Shown: positions 1 to 6,800 of the stretch, in pieces
How the letters are laid out: every line of letters starts with the position of its first letter
Numbering within the stretch: the first letter of the stretch is position 1
DNA from: Deltaproteobacteria bacterium
Lineage (GTDB): Bacteria; Myxococcota_A; UBA9160; SMWR01
Length of the DNA: 14,217 bases
Assembly (NCBI GenBank): GCA_019313605.1
Contig: JAFDAW010000034.1
Span: forward strand, 1-14,217
Direction of reading: 5' to 3'
Position numbers and translations under genes: made by a program
Notes under the pieces: generated by a model
Seen by the model: the letters and a program-made list of their open reading frames with translations, nothing else
Databases searched by the model: none
Told to the model about the DNA's origin: nothing

Positions 1-8
1 GCGTTCGC

Positions 9-105
9 AGGCGGGGACGTTGGTGAATATTCACCCCCCCCGCGAGCGCCAATCATATTTCCGAGATTTCTGTCGGGGGGTGAATATTCACCAACGTCCC
101 CGCCT
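9..105. repeat. Long perfect inverted repeat with nested palindromes (REP/MITE-like)
   Basis: Positions 9-39 are the exact reverse complement of 75-105 (31 bp), around a 35-nt AT-richer loop at 40-74. Each arm contains the 14-bp palindrome GGTGAATATTCACC (22-35 and 79-92). The DNA can therefore form one long hairpin or two small ones. The five bases TTCGC occur just outside on both sides (4-8 and 107-111), which could be a target duplication or chance. No transposase gene is in the window. The form resembles REP/BIME elements moved by Y1-type (RAYT) transposases, or a small MITE. That assignment is inference; the inverted repeat itself is directly visible. Confidence 0.85.
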
Positions 106-123
106 TTTCGCCTTTCCGACGAC

Positions 124-173
124 AAAGCGCGCCTCTCGAAGCATCCCAGCTTCGAAAGGCGCGCTTTTTATTT
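124..173 (+). terminator. Rho-independent terminator hairpin
   Basis: An 18-bp arm with one mismatch (124-142) pairs with 149-167 around a 6-nt loop (ATCCCA), giving a GC-rich stem. On the plus strand it is followed by a T-rich tract (TTTTTATTT, 165-173). The better T-tract is on the plus strand, so it most likely ends a plus-strand gene lying left of the window. Read from the minus strand the stem ends in only three Ts, but it sits just beyond the stop of the leftward dehydrogenase gene and could serve both directions. Confidence 0.8.
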
Positions 174-179
174 GCATCC

Positions 180-198
180 CGGAGAGGCACGCTCTCCG
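180..198 (-). terminator. Short hairpin after the dehydrogenase stop codon
   Basis: CGGAGAG (180-186) pairs with CTCTCCG (192-198) around a 5-nt loop, 7 nt past the stop codon of the leftward oxidoreductase gene. It has no T-tract of its own on either strand. It may protect the 3' end or work with the larger hairpin at 124-173. Terminator is only one reading. Confidence 0.3.
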
Positions 199-205
199 TT
201 CGCGT

Positions 206-1426
206 CTAGAACAGGCGTCGCTCGATGTACTGATCCACCGTGATGTCGAGCTTTGCGGCTTCCTTCAGGAAGTAGGCGCGCGGCCCGGCTTCGAGTACCT
301 CGGGCGGGAACACACCCTTCTGGGTGACTTCACCCTTGATGAGCATCTTCGTGAAGAGCCACCCGCACTGCCCCGTGAAGTAGGCCTCGTGGCTGATGCG
401 GGCTTTCGCGAATGAATCGATCAGGCCGGGCGTGTTCACGTAGGTGTCGACGCGCACTTTCTCGCCGTCCTTGATGCCGTCGACCCGAACCAGCATGACG
501 CCTTCTTCGATCACGAGACCCGAGTCGATCGCATCCTGGATTTCCTTCTCGTACTTCGGTGCGGGCGGGGCGAGCTTGTTGATCAGCCGCATCGGCACGA
601 TCTTGGCACCGTCGACTTCGACGGGTTCGGAGGACAGCAGCCCCATCTCCCAGAAGCGCTTGGCGAGATCACAGCCCGGTCCGCCGTAGCGGAAGTAGAT
701 GTTCTGCGCGCCCTTCAAGTACTCGTCGGCAAGCAGACCCATCGTCGCGGTCTCTTCGTGGTGGTGGTCGCACATCAGGCGCTTGCCGAGCCCGCGGAAG
801 TCGACCCACTCGGGGCGGTTGAACGGCGGTACGATCTTGAATTCGCCGTTTTCGTAGACGACCGGTTCATCGGCCATGTCCTGGAAGGCCGTATCCGGCG
901 ACCACCAGAACGGGATGAATTGATTCGTCTCGATGCCTTCGTAGACGTTGATGTCGATCGTTTCAACGCTGTCGAACAGATCGCAGGCCTCGCGCGTGAC
1001 GACGTTCGCGATGCCAGGCGCAGAACCGCAGTCGATCAACGCGGTCAGACCCGCCTTCTTGAAGGCTTCGCCCTTCGCGAGCGTAAGTCGCACGCCGTTG
1101 ATCCAGTCGTCGTTCTCGTCGGCGAACGATGCCATGTCGAGGTAATTCGCGCCGGCCTCGAGTGCCGCGTCCATCACGTTCATGTTGAAATCCGGCGGCA
1201 GGCCGTTGACGATCAGTTCGCAGCCCTTCGCGGCCGCGGCGATGTTCTCGGATTTGCTCGCGTCGACCTGGATGGCCTTCGCCTTCGAGAGCGTCTTTTC
1301 GAGTTCTTGAGCCGCGCGCATGTCGTAGTCCGCGCAGAGAATCTCCTCGACGGACGGCTCTTCCTGCGCCCGTTTCGCGATGGTGCTTCCCTGGGCTCCC
1401 GTGCCCATGATCATGATCTTCCGCAT
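206..1426 (-). CDS. Saccharopine dehydrogenase family oxidoreductase
   Basis: Encodes 406 aa from ATG at 1426, chosen because GAGGAG lies 6-7 nt upstream and the protein then begins at the Rossmann fold. A longer reading to 1522 adds 32 unlikely residues. The dinucleotide-binding motif GTGAQG is at residues 8-13. The stretches PPDFNMNVMDAALEAGANYL and CGSAPGIANV are typical of the saccharopine-dehydrogenase NAD(P)-binding and catalytic domains. Relatives include saccharopine dehydrogenase, lysine 6-dehydrogenase and carboxynorspermidine synthase, all NAD(P)-linked enzymes acting on lysine- or polyamine-like amines. I cannot tell the substrate from sequence alone. It is predicted cytoplasmic. 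It stands alone on the minus strand, divergent from the lipoprotein gene, so context gives no pathway. Length is normal for the family and I see no damage. Confidence 0.9.
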   Translation of the reverse strand: MRKIMIMGTGAQGSTIAKRAQEEPSVEEILCADYDMRAAQELEKTLSKAKAIQVDASKSENIAAAAKGCELIVNGLPPDFNMNVMDAALEAGANYLDMASFADENDDWINGVRLTLAKGEAFKKAGLTALIDCGSAPGIANVVTREACDLFDSVETIDINVYEGIETNQFIPFWWSPDTAFQDMADEPVVYENGEFKIVPPFNRPEWVDFRGLGKRLMCDHHHEETATMGLLADEYLKGAQNIYFRYGGPGCDLAKRFWEMGLLSSEPVEVDGAKIVPMRLINKLAPPAPKYEKEIQDAIDSGLVIEEGVMLVRVDGIKDGEKVRVDTYVNTPGLIDSFAKARISHEAYFTGQCGWLFTKMLIKGEVTQKGVFPPEVLEAGPRAYFLKEAAKLDITVDQYIERRLF

Positions 1427-1765
1427 TGCTAGCTCCTCGGAGTGGTGGTGTGTGGATCTGATAGGGCTAGGAGGATACAGCGCGGGGCTCGCGGTGTCTG
1501 GTGCGAAGCGCGCAACTTGCAAGGTTTTCGCGAGCGGGCGACCCGCCTACTGTGCCCGTCGGTTTCCAGCCAGGCTCGGAGCGATTTCGAGGATTCGGAC
1601 CTGTGGGGCCCTTTGGTTGGGTGAGGCGAAAACTCGCGGTTGACTGAGGCGAAAACTCACGGATTCGGGGTGGTGGGCTGGCTTGAGTTGGGTGGAGGCG
1701 AGATCTCGAAACGTCGAGCTGGCGGCTGGCTTCAGTTGGGCCCGGCGCGCGCCGATTCCACCCCT
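1427..1765. other. Non-coding divergent spacer with decayed direct repeats
   Basis: This 339-nt spacer separates the leftward dehydrogenase from the rightward lipoprotein gene and must hold the promoters for both. I see no convincing sigma70 boxes. No reading frame here has convincing coding character. Its right half (about 1591-1740) is made of imperfect direct repeats, listed separately. Its plus strand is visibly G-rich from about 1600 to 1740. Confidence 0.6.
1591..1740. repeat. Imperfect direct repeats upstream of lipoprotein gene
   Basis: TGAGGCGAAAACTCGCGG (1622-1639) recurs at 1645-1662 with one change (17 of 18 match). A weaker third copy begins near 1693. GGCTGGCTTGAGTTGGG (1676-1692) recurs at 1724-1740 with one change. 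GGATTCGG occurs at 1591 and 1661, and the text after it aligns over about 45 nt, so the whole block looks like a decaying tandem repeat with a period near 70 nt. Function is unknown: it could be a protein-binding array or simple duplication debris. Confidence 0.65.
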
Positions 1766-2017
1766 ATGAGCGCCCGATTTCTTCGAACCTCGATCGCGAT
1801 CGGGGCCTGCTTGCTCGGCACCTCGGGTTGCATCGGGAACAAGGGAACCCCGGTCTTCGTCGACTACGGGGCCATGGAAGTCTGGTCCGGCAAGGGCCTG
1901 CTGGTCGAGGTCTCACCCGACCAGACCCAATGCCGCGTGATCGTCCGCGACAACTTCCTGATCAGGCGGGATCGCTGGGTGCAGTGCATCTTCGTCCACG
2001 AGCGCCGACAGCGCTGA
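1766..2017 (+). CDS. Small predicted lipoprotein, function unknown
   Basis: Encodes 83 aa from ATG at 1766. Upstream in-frame codons to 1640 give low-quality sequence, and this start places a basic N-terminus (residues 1-7) directly before a hydrophobic stretch ending in GTSGC with Cys22. That is a plausible lipoprotein signal, though Thr at -3 is a weak lipobox residue. The mature part is about 62 aa. It has two further cysteines (56 and 74) that could form a disulfide, and a strongly basic tail (residues 67-83). Codon use is GC-biased at third positions, which supports real coding. No clear Shine-Dalgarno precedes the start. I do not recognise a family. It lies 244 nt before the H+-pyrophosphatase gene with no evident shared function. 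Confidence 0.65.
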   Translation: MSARFLRTSIAIGACLLGTSGCIGNKGTPVFVDYGAMEVWSGKGLLVEVSPDQTQCRVIVRDNFLIRRDRWVQCIFVHERRQR

Positions 2018-2205
2018 GGCCGGGTCTCCGCTTCGCCCTGGGCCGCTCCCACGCGCGGCTGCGAGGTGCCGCCAGCCAGTGCCACCCGGTCAAAAACGCC
2101 AATAGGTACTGGACGATCGGGGTGTGGGCGTCTAGTTTCCCGCGGCCCGATTTGCCCCAATATTGACTCGCTTCGTGCACCCCCCGGGGACGCCCCCGAC
2201 ACCGA

Positions 2206-2222
2206 GCGCCGCTTTTCGGCGC
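2206..2222 (+). other. Small hairpin in hppA leader
   Basis: GCGCCG (2206-2211) pairs with CGGCGC (2217-2222) around a CTTTT loop, 39 nt before the hppA start. In GC-rich DNA a 6-bp stem can arise by chance. It is recorded as a possible leader structure only; it has no T-tract after it and does not look like a terminator. Confidence 0.3.
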
Positions 2223-2261
2223 GGTGCCGATGTCGCGAGTCCGCTCATGGAGACAAACCCA

Positions 2262-4292
2262 ATGGTTCTGATCGCTTTCGTGGCTTCGATCCTCGCCCTC
2301 ATCATGGGAGCCTGGCTCTACCGCGCCGTCATCTCGGCGCCCACTTCGACCCAACGCGCCGATGAGATTGCGGCGGCGATCAGCGCGGGCGCGTCCGCGT
2401 TCTTGAACCGCCAGTACCGCACCGTGGCGATGGTCGGCGTGCCCATCTTCTTCTTGGTCGGCTTTTTGCTCGGCTGGTGGTACGCGGCGGGATTTGCGCT
2501 CGGCGCGCTCGCGAGCGCAGCGGCCGGCTTCGTGGGCATGAACGTCTCGGTGCGTGCAAACGTGCGCGTCGCGCAGGCGGCCAAGAGCGGTTTCAGCCCG
2601 GCTTTCAACCTCGCCTTCCAGGGCGGAGCCGTGACGGGTCTGATGGTGATCGGTGCAGGCCTGTTGTCGCTGGTCCTGCTCATCTGGGTGATGCACGCGA
2701 ATGGTTACGAAAAGCCCGATGCATTGATCGGGTTGGCCTTCGGTGGCTCGCTGATCTCGGTCTTTGCGCGCCTCGGCGGTGGCATCTTCACCAAGGGCGC
2801 CGACGTCGGCGCCGACCTCGTCGGGAAGGTGGAAGCCAACATTCCCGAGGACGATCCCCGCAATCCCGCGGTGATCGCCGACAACGTCGGCGACAATGTC
2901 GGCGACTGCGCGGGAATGGCGGCCGACCTCTTCGAGACCTTCTGCGTCACGGCCGCTGCCGCGATGCTGCTCGCTCACATCATCTTCGCTGGCAACTCGA
3001 CGATGTTCCTCTATCCGCTGCTCGTGGGTGCGGCGGGAATCATCGGAACCCTCGTTTCGCTGCGCTTCGTGACGATCGACGAGCCGCTGGCCGGCCAGCA
3101 ACCCGCGGTGATGCGCGCGATGTACCTCGGGCTCGGTATCGCAACGGCCGTGATGATGGGGCTCCTACTCCTCTCGAATCTCTTCATCGAATTTCCCGAT
3201 GTGGACGCGCAAGGCATCGAACTCGGCGGCGTCAGTCTCTGGTTCTGCGCGCTGATCGGCGGCGCGGTTACGGCCGCGATGATGTGGATCACCGACGTGT
3301 ACACGGGGGACGGGTCGCGGTTCGTCGACCGGATCGCCAAGGCGAGCGAAGGCGGTCACGGCACCAACGTGATCAGCGGCCTCGCGGTCGGTATGCAGGC
3401 GACGGTCTGGCCCGTGCTCGTCATCGTCGCGGCGATCGTGACGACGTTCTGGCTCTCGGGTCTCTACGGCGTTGCCATCGCGGCGATGAGCATGCTCTCG
3501 CTCGCGGGCATCGTGGTTGCGATCGACGCCTACGGGCCGATCACCGACAACGCGGGTGGCATCGCAGAGATGGCGGAGCTCGGGGACGAGGTGCGCAATG
3601 TCACGGACCCGCTCGACGCGTTCGGCAACACCACCAAGGCGGTCACCAAGGGCTACGCGATCGCGTCTGCGGGACTCGCGGCGGTCGTGCTCTTCGCAAC
3701 CTACATCGCGGATCTCCGGGCGGAGGGTGTCGTAGCGGATTTCGATCTCTCGAACATCGAGGTGCTCGCGGGCTTGTTCATCGGTTCGATGATCCCGTTC
3801 ATCTTCGCATCGCTCGCGATGAACGCAGTCAGCATTGCGGGCGGCAAGGTCGTCGACGAGGTGCGCCGACAGTTCCGCGAGATCCCCGGGATCATGGAGG
3901 GCACGGGCAAGCCCGACTATCGCACCTGCGTGGACATCGTGACCCAGGAAGCCCTGCGCCAGATGATTGCACCCGCGCTGATTCCCGCGGTGATTCCGAT
4001 CCTGGTCGGCCTGCTGCTCGGGCCCGCGGCGCTCGGTGGACTGCTGATCGGATCGATTGCGACGGGTGTTTGTGTGGCACTTTCGATGACGACAGGCGGT
4101 GCAGCCTGGGATAACGCGAAGAAGTTCATCGAGATGGGCCAGTACGGCGGCAAGGGCTCGGACGCCCACAAGGCCGCCGTCACCGGCGACACGGTCGGCG
4201 ATCCCTACAAGGACACCGCCGGGCCGGCCATCAATCCGATGCTCAAGCTGATCAACGTAGTCGCATTGCTGATGATTCCGTTCCTCGGGTAG
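2262..4292 (+). CDS. hppA: Membrane proton-pumping pyrophosphatase, K+-independent type
   Basis: Encodes 676 aa, a usual length for bacterial membrane pyrophosphatases. It hydrolyses pyrophosphate and pumps H+ across the cytoplasmic membrane, recovering energy from biosynthesis. The start is ATG 2262, with GGAG 9 nt upstream. ATG 2247 and TTG 2163 are in frame but lack such a site. Many membrane helices are visible. Substrate and Mg2+ motifs are intact: DVGADLVGKVE at 181-191, DNVGDNVGDCAG from 207, ITDNAGGIAEM mid-protein, and GDTVGDPYKD at 642-651 near the C-terminus. The determinant for potassium dependence reads GNTTKAVT with Lys459 and Thr462. In this family that is the K+-independent, H+-pumping signature (K+-dependent forms have Ala at the Lys site). 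The next gene is a Na+/H+ antiporter, 53 nt on, so the two may be co-expressed. Confidence 0.97.
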   Translation: MVLIAFVASILALIMGAWLYRAVISAPTSTQRADEIAAAISAGASAFLNRQYRTVAMVGVPIFFLVGFLLGWWYAAGFALGALASAAAGFVGMNVSVRANVRVAQAAKSGFSPAFNLAFQGGAVTGLMVIGAGLLSLVLLIWVMHANGYEKPDALIGLAFGGSLISVFARLGGGIFTKGADVGADLVGKVEANIPEDDPRNPAVIADNVGDNVGDCAGMAADLFETFCVTAAAAMLLAHIIFAGNSTMFLYPLLVGAAGIIGTLVSLRFVTIDEPLAGQQPAVMRAMYLGLGIATAVMMGLLLLSNLFIEFPDVDAQGIELGGVSLWFCALIGGAVTAAMMWITDVYTGDGSRFVDRIAKASEGGHGTNVISGLAVGMQATVWPVLVIVAAIVTTFWLSGLYGVAIAAMSMLSLAGIVVAIDAYGPITDNAGGIAEMAELGDEVRNVTDPLDAFGNTTKAVTKGYAIASAGLAAVVLFATYIADLRAEGVVADFDLSNIEVLAGLFIGSMIPFIFASLAMNAVSIAGGKVVDEVRRQFREIPGIMEGTGKPDYRTCVDIVTQEALRQMIAPALIPAVIPILVGLLLGPAALGGLLIGSIATGVCVALSMTTGGAAWDNAKKFIEMGQYGGKGSDAHKAAVTGDTVGDPYKDTAGPAINPMLKLINVVALLMIPFLG

Positions 4293-4306
4293 GGCTCTGA
4301 AGAAAC

Positions 4307-4333
4307 TGGGGCGCTGATGCACGCTGGGCCCCA
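4307..4333 (+). other. Hairpin next to the nhaC ribosome-binding site
   Basis: TGGGGC (4307-4312) pairs with GCCCCA (4328-4333). The right arm ends directly at the Shine-Dalgarno of the following gene. It lies 14 nt past the hppA stop. It could modulate initiation or protect the message. It has no T-tract, so it is not a terminator. The stem is short and its function is inferred only from position. Confidence 0.3.
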
Positions 4334-4334
4334 A

Positions 4335-4340
4335 AGGAGG
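4335..4340 (+). promoter_or_regulatory. Strong Shine-Dalgarno deciding a CTG start
   Basis: AGGAGG, preceded by AA, is the best ribosome-binding site in the window. Five nucleotides further on, the only in-frame candidate codon at a proper distance is CTG at 4346. There is no in-frame ATG or GTG anywhere between the upstream stop (4298-4300) and the first membrane segment of the antiporter. The only other standard start is TTG 4412, which has no such site before it. Confidence 0.6.
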
Positions 4341-4345
4341 CTGCG

Positions 4346-6673
4346 CTGGCGGGTGATTCCGGCCGAGCGTGGATCGAACCGCGGCGCGCCAAAGCGCTCA
4401 TCGCACCGCTGTTGGCCCTGTTTTTCTCGCTCGCGCTGCTCGCGCCGACAGCGGATCGCGGCGCGTTGGTCGCGCTCGCCGTCGGGCACCTGCTCGGCGA
4501 TGACCTCGCGCAGGCGTTTCCGGATTCGGGTCCGGCCGCCGACCCTTCGACCTCGCTGTTTCGATCCCTCGATCTTCTGTTGGTGGATGCGCGCGATCCC
4601 ACGGTCGCCGCGAGCGTCCAGCTGGATGGCGTCTCGGCTTGGAATCCGGCGTTTGCGCGGGCTGTCTCCGCACAGCTGAATCGCTACAGCGAGTCGCGCC
4701 GCGCGGGTCAGCCCCGCGTGCGCCTCGTGACGGGCGATGCCGCGCAGCTGAGGCTCGCGCTGGATCTGCGCTTGGCCGACGGGCGCGTGTCGATGGCCGC
4801 ACGCCTTTCCGACGGCGACCGCGTGCTCGAGGTCGAGCGCACGCCGGGCCGCGCGCTGCCCGGGCGCGGGGCGTTGCTTCCCCCGCTGCTCGCGATCGCA
4901 ATCGCACTCGCTCTGCGACGCACGCTGCTCGCGCTCTTCGCAGGCATCTACTCGGGTGCGGTCGTTCTACTGCTCGAACGCGGATCGAGCCTTGCAGGTG
5001 CACTCGCGCTCGGCTTCTGGGACGTCTTCGCCGTCTACTTCCGCGCGCAACTCTTCGACACATTCCGTGCGGAGATCATCGGCTTCATCGTCGCGCTGAT
5101 TGCGATGATCGGCGTGATTACGCGCGCGGGTGGTGTGCAAGGGCTCGTGGAGCGCGGCGCGGTCCTGGTGCGAAGTGTGCGCTCGGCGCTCTTCGTCACC
5201 TGGGGAATGGGGCTGCTGATCTTCTTCGACGACTACGCGAACTGTATGTTGGTGGGGACGACGATGCGCCCGCTGACCGACCGCCTGCGGATTTCGCGCG
5301 AGAAGCTCGCCTACATCGTCGACAGCACTGCGGCGCCGATCGCGGGAATCTCGCTGCTCTCGACCTGGGTCGCATTCGAGGTGTCGGTCTTCAGCGCACA
5401 ATTGCCCGAAGTCGGCATCACCGAGAGTGGCTATGCGTTCTTCTTGCGCGCGCTGCCATTTCGCTACTACTGCATCCTGACGCTGGTTTTCGTGGCGGCG
5501 ACGATTGCGAGCGGGCGGGACTTCGGCCCGATGGCGCGCGCCGAGAGGCGCGCGCGGCGCGAGGGCTTGTTGGTGGCACCGGGCAGTCGGCCCGCGGTCT
5601 CGGAGCGCCTCTCGACGATGCAGCCCGCACCGCAGATGCGCCGCGATTGGCGCCTCGCGGCGGGGCCGATCGCACTGACCTTGCTGATGACTGCGGCGCG
5701 GATCTTCGTCGATGGCGGAGGCGTTGCGCTGTTCCGTCAAAGCCCGTCCGCACTCTGGACCCTGGAGGGAATCGGCGGTGTGATCCTCACCGGTGGTGGT
5801 GCCACACCGATCTTCTTTGGCGCGTGCTCGGGCTTGTTGCTCGCCGTTTACCTGGCGGGATCGCGAGCGTTGCGCGCTGGGGCTGCACTGGGCGTGCTGG
5901 CTGCGAGCGCACTGGAATTCGTCGGTAATCCCGTGGCAGCTGCGTTGGGTCCCGCGGTCGGCGAATCGCTCGCGGGCTTCCTGGGTTTTGCATTTGTCTT
6001 CGCAGCGATCTCCTGCTCGGCCGGCTTCATGGTTTCGCACTGGGGGCGTGCGACCGAGCGTCCGCATCTGGGTCTCAGCGAGATTCGAAACGCCGGCTTC
6101 GGCGGTGCCAGCGCGCTGGGTTTTGCGGTCGTCTTGTTATTCCAAGCCTGGATGATCGGCGCAATCTGCCGCGATCTCGCGACCGCTGATTATCTGGTTG
6201 CTCTGTTATCGGGCTGGTTGCCGCCGGTCTTGTTGCCGTTGCTGCTCTTCGCGGTCGCTTCCGCGGTGTCTTTCGCGACCGGCTCTTCGTGGTCGACGAT
6301 GTCGATCCTATTGCCCAATGTGGTCGCGCTGGCGGCCTCGCTCGGCGACCAGACGCAACTCGGGGTGGTCGGCATGGTGGCCATCTCGATCGGGGCCGTG
6401 CTCGATGGCGCGATTTTCGGCGACCACTGTTCGCCGATTTCGGATACCACGGTGCTTTCGTCCGTGGCCAGCGGCAGCGATCACCTGGATCACGTGCGCA
6501 CACAGGCTCCTTACGCGTTCGTCACCGCGGCCCTGGCGGTGACATGTGGCTACCTGCCCTCCGTGCTGCTCGGCTGGTGGAGCTTTCCGCTCGCGCTCGG
6601 ATGCGGCGCGCTGCTGATCGCGGCGCTGCTCGCGGGCCTGGGGCGCAGGCTTCCAGACGCCTCGCCGGGGTGA
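4346..6673 (+). CDS. Na+/H+ antiporter, NhaC family, with extra N-terminal region
   Basis: Encodes about 775 aa if it starts at CTG 4346, or 753 aa from TTG 4412. I prefer CTG because of the perfect AGGAGG 5 nt upstream, and because the extra residues (including RRAK) make a normal basic lead into the first membrane helix. The core from about residue 170 has many membrane helices and NhaC-family motifs: FFDDYANC at 293-300, followed by the TMRPLTDR and STAAPIAGIS segments, and GDHCSPISDT at 692-701. Such proteins exchange H+ for Na+ across the inner membrane for Na+ export and pH control. Between the first helix and the core lies a soluble stretch of about 110 residues that I do not recognise, probably periplasmic. 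It follows hppA by 53 nt. It is longer than typical NhaC proteins because of that insert. The family call is firm; the exact ion and the start are less sure. Confidence 0.88.
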   Translation: MAGDSGRAWIEPRRAKALIAPLLALFFSLALLAPTADRGALVALAVGHLLGDDLAQAFPDSGPAADPSTSLFRSLDLLLVDARDPTVAASVQLDGVSAWNPAFARAVSAQLNRYSESRRAGQPRVRLVTGDAAQLRLALDLRLADGRVSMAARLSDGDRVLEVERTPGRALPGRGALLPPLLAIAIALALRRTLLALFAGIYSGAVVLLLERGSSLAGALALGFWDVFAVYFRAQLFDTFRAEIIGFIVALIAMIGVITRAGGVQGLVERGAVLVRSVRSALFVTWGMGLLIFFDDYANCMLVGTTMRPLTDRLRISREKLAYIVDSTAAPIAGISLLSTWVAFEVSVFSAQLPEVGITESGYAFFLRALPFRYYCILTLVFVAATIASGRDFGPMARAERRARREGLLVAPGSRPAVSERLSTMQPAPQMRRDWRLAAGPIALTLLMTAARIFVDGGGVALFRQSPSALWTLEGIGGVILTGGGATPIFFGACSGLLLAVYLAGSRALRAGAALGVLAASALEFVGNPVAAALGPAVGESLAGFLGFAFVFAAISCSAGFMVSHWGRATERPHLGLSEIRNAGFGGASALGFAVVLLFQAWMIGAICRDLATADYLVALLSGWLPPVLLPLLLFAVASAVSFATGSSWSTMSILLPNVVALAASLGDQTQLGVVGMVAISIGAVLDGAIFGDHCSPISDTTVLSSVASGSDHLDHVRTQAPYAFVTAALAVTCGYLPSVLLGWWSFPLALGCGALLIAALLAGLGRRLPDASPG

Positions 6674-6680
6674 CGGCCCG

Positions 6681-6711
6681 TTGCTTGCCCGCGGCCGAAT
6701 TCTTCAATAAT
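6681..6711 (+). promoter_or_regulatory. Possible promoter for the hom-thrC transcription unit
   Basis: The 127-nt spacer before hom contains the only AT-rich stretch locally (about 6698-6724). TTGCTT at 6681-6686 could be a -35 box, with AATAAT at 6706-6711 as a -10. The 19-nt spacing is longer than ideal, so the match is weak. A promoter is expected somewhere in this spacer because the tight gene run begins here. Confidence 0.25.
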
Positions 6712-6800
6712 CTTGCACAATTAGGCCTGACGCCGCGGAGCTTCGGCGGTTTGGCGGGTCTCCTCTTCGATGGTGAAACCGAAGTACTGGGAGTAGTGGA

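Noticed and set aside
9..105. CRISPR-like repeat pair
   Set aside because: The two arms are inverted, not direct, and there are only two, with no further repeat-spacer units.
20..415. 131-codon plus-strand frame starting in the inverted repeat
   Set aside because: It runs through the repeat and the terminator and then antisense to the dehydrogenase. It shows no coding character.
758..1432. 224-codon plus-strand frame opposite the dehydrogenase
   Set aside because: It is a mirror of the real minus-strand gene, which has a good ribosome-binding site and family motifs.
1427..1522. N-terminal extension of the dehydrogenase to 1522
   Set aside because: The added 32 residues precede a well-placed ribosome-binding site and ATG at 1426, and family members start at the Rossmann strand.
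2477..4114. 545-codon open frame overlapping hppA in another frame on the plus strand
   Set aside because: The translation is rich in Arg and Gly with low complexity, and hppA fully explains the region with intact motifs.
3165..4334. 389-codon minus-strand frame opposite hppA
   Set aside because: It is a shadow of hppA, rich in Arg, His and Asp, with no recognisable domain.
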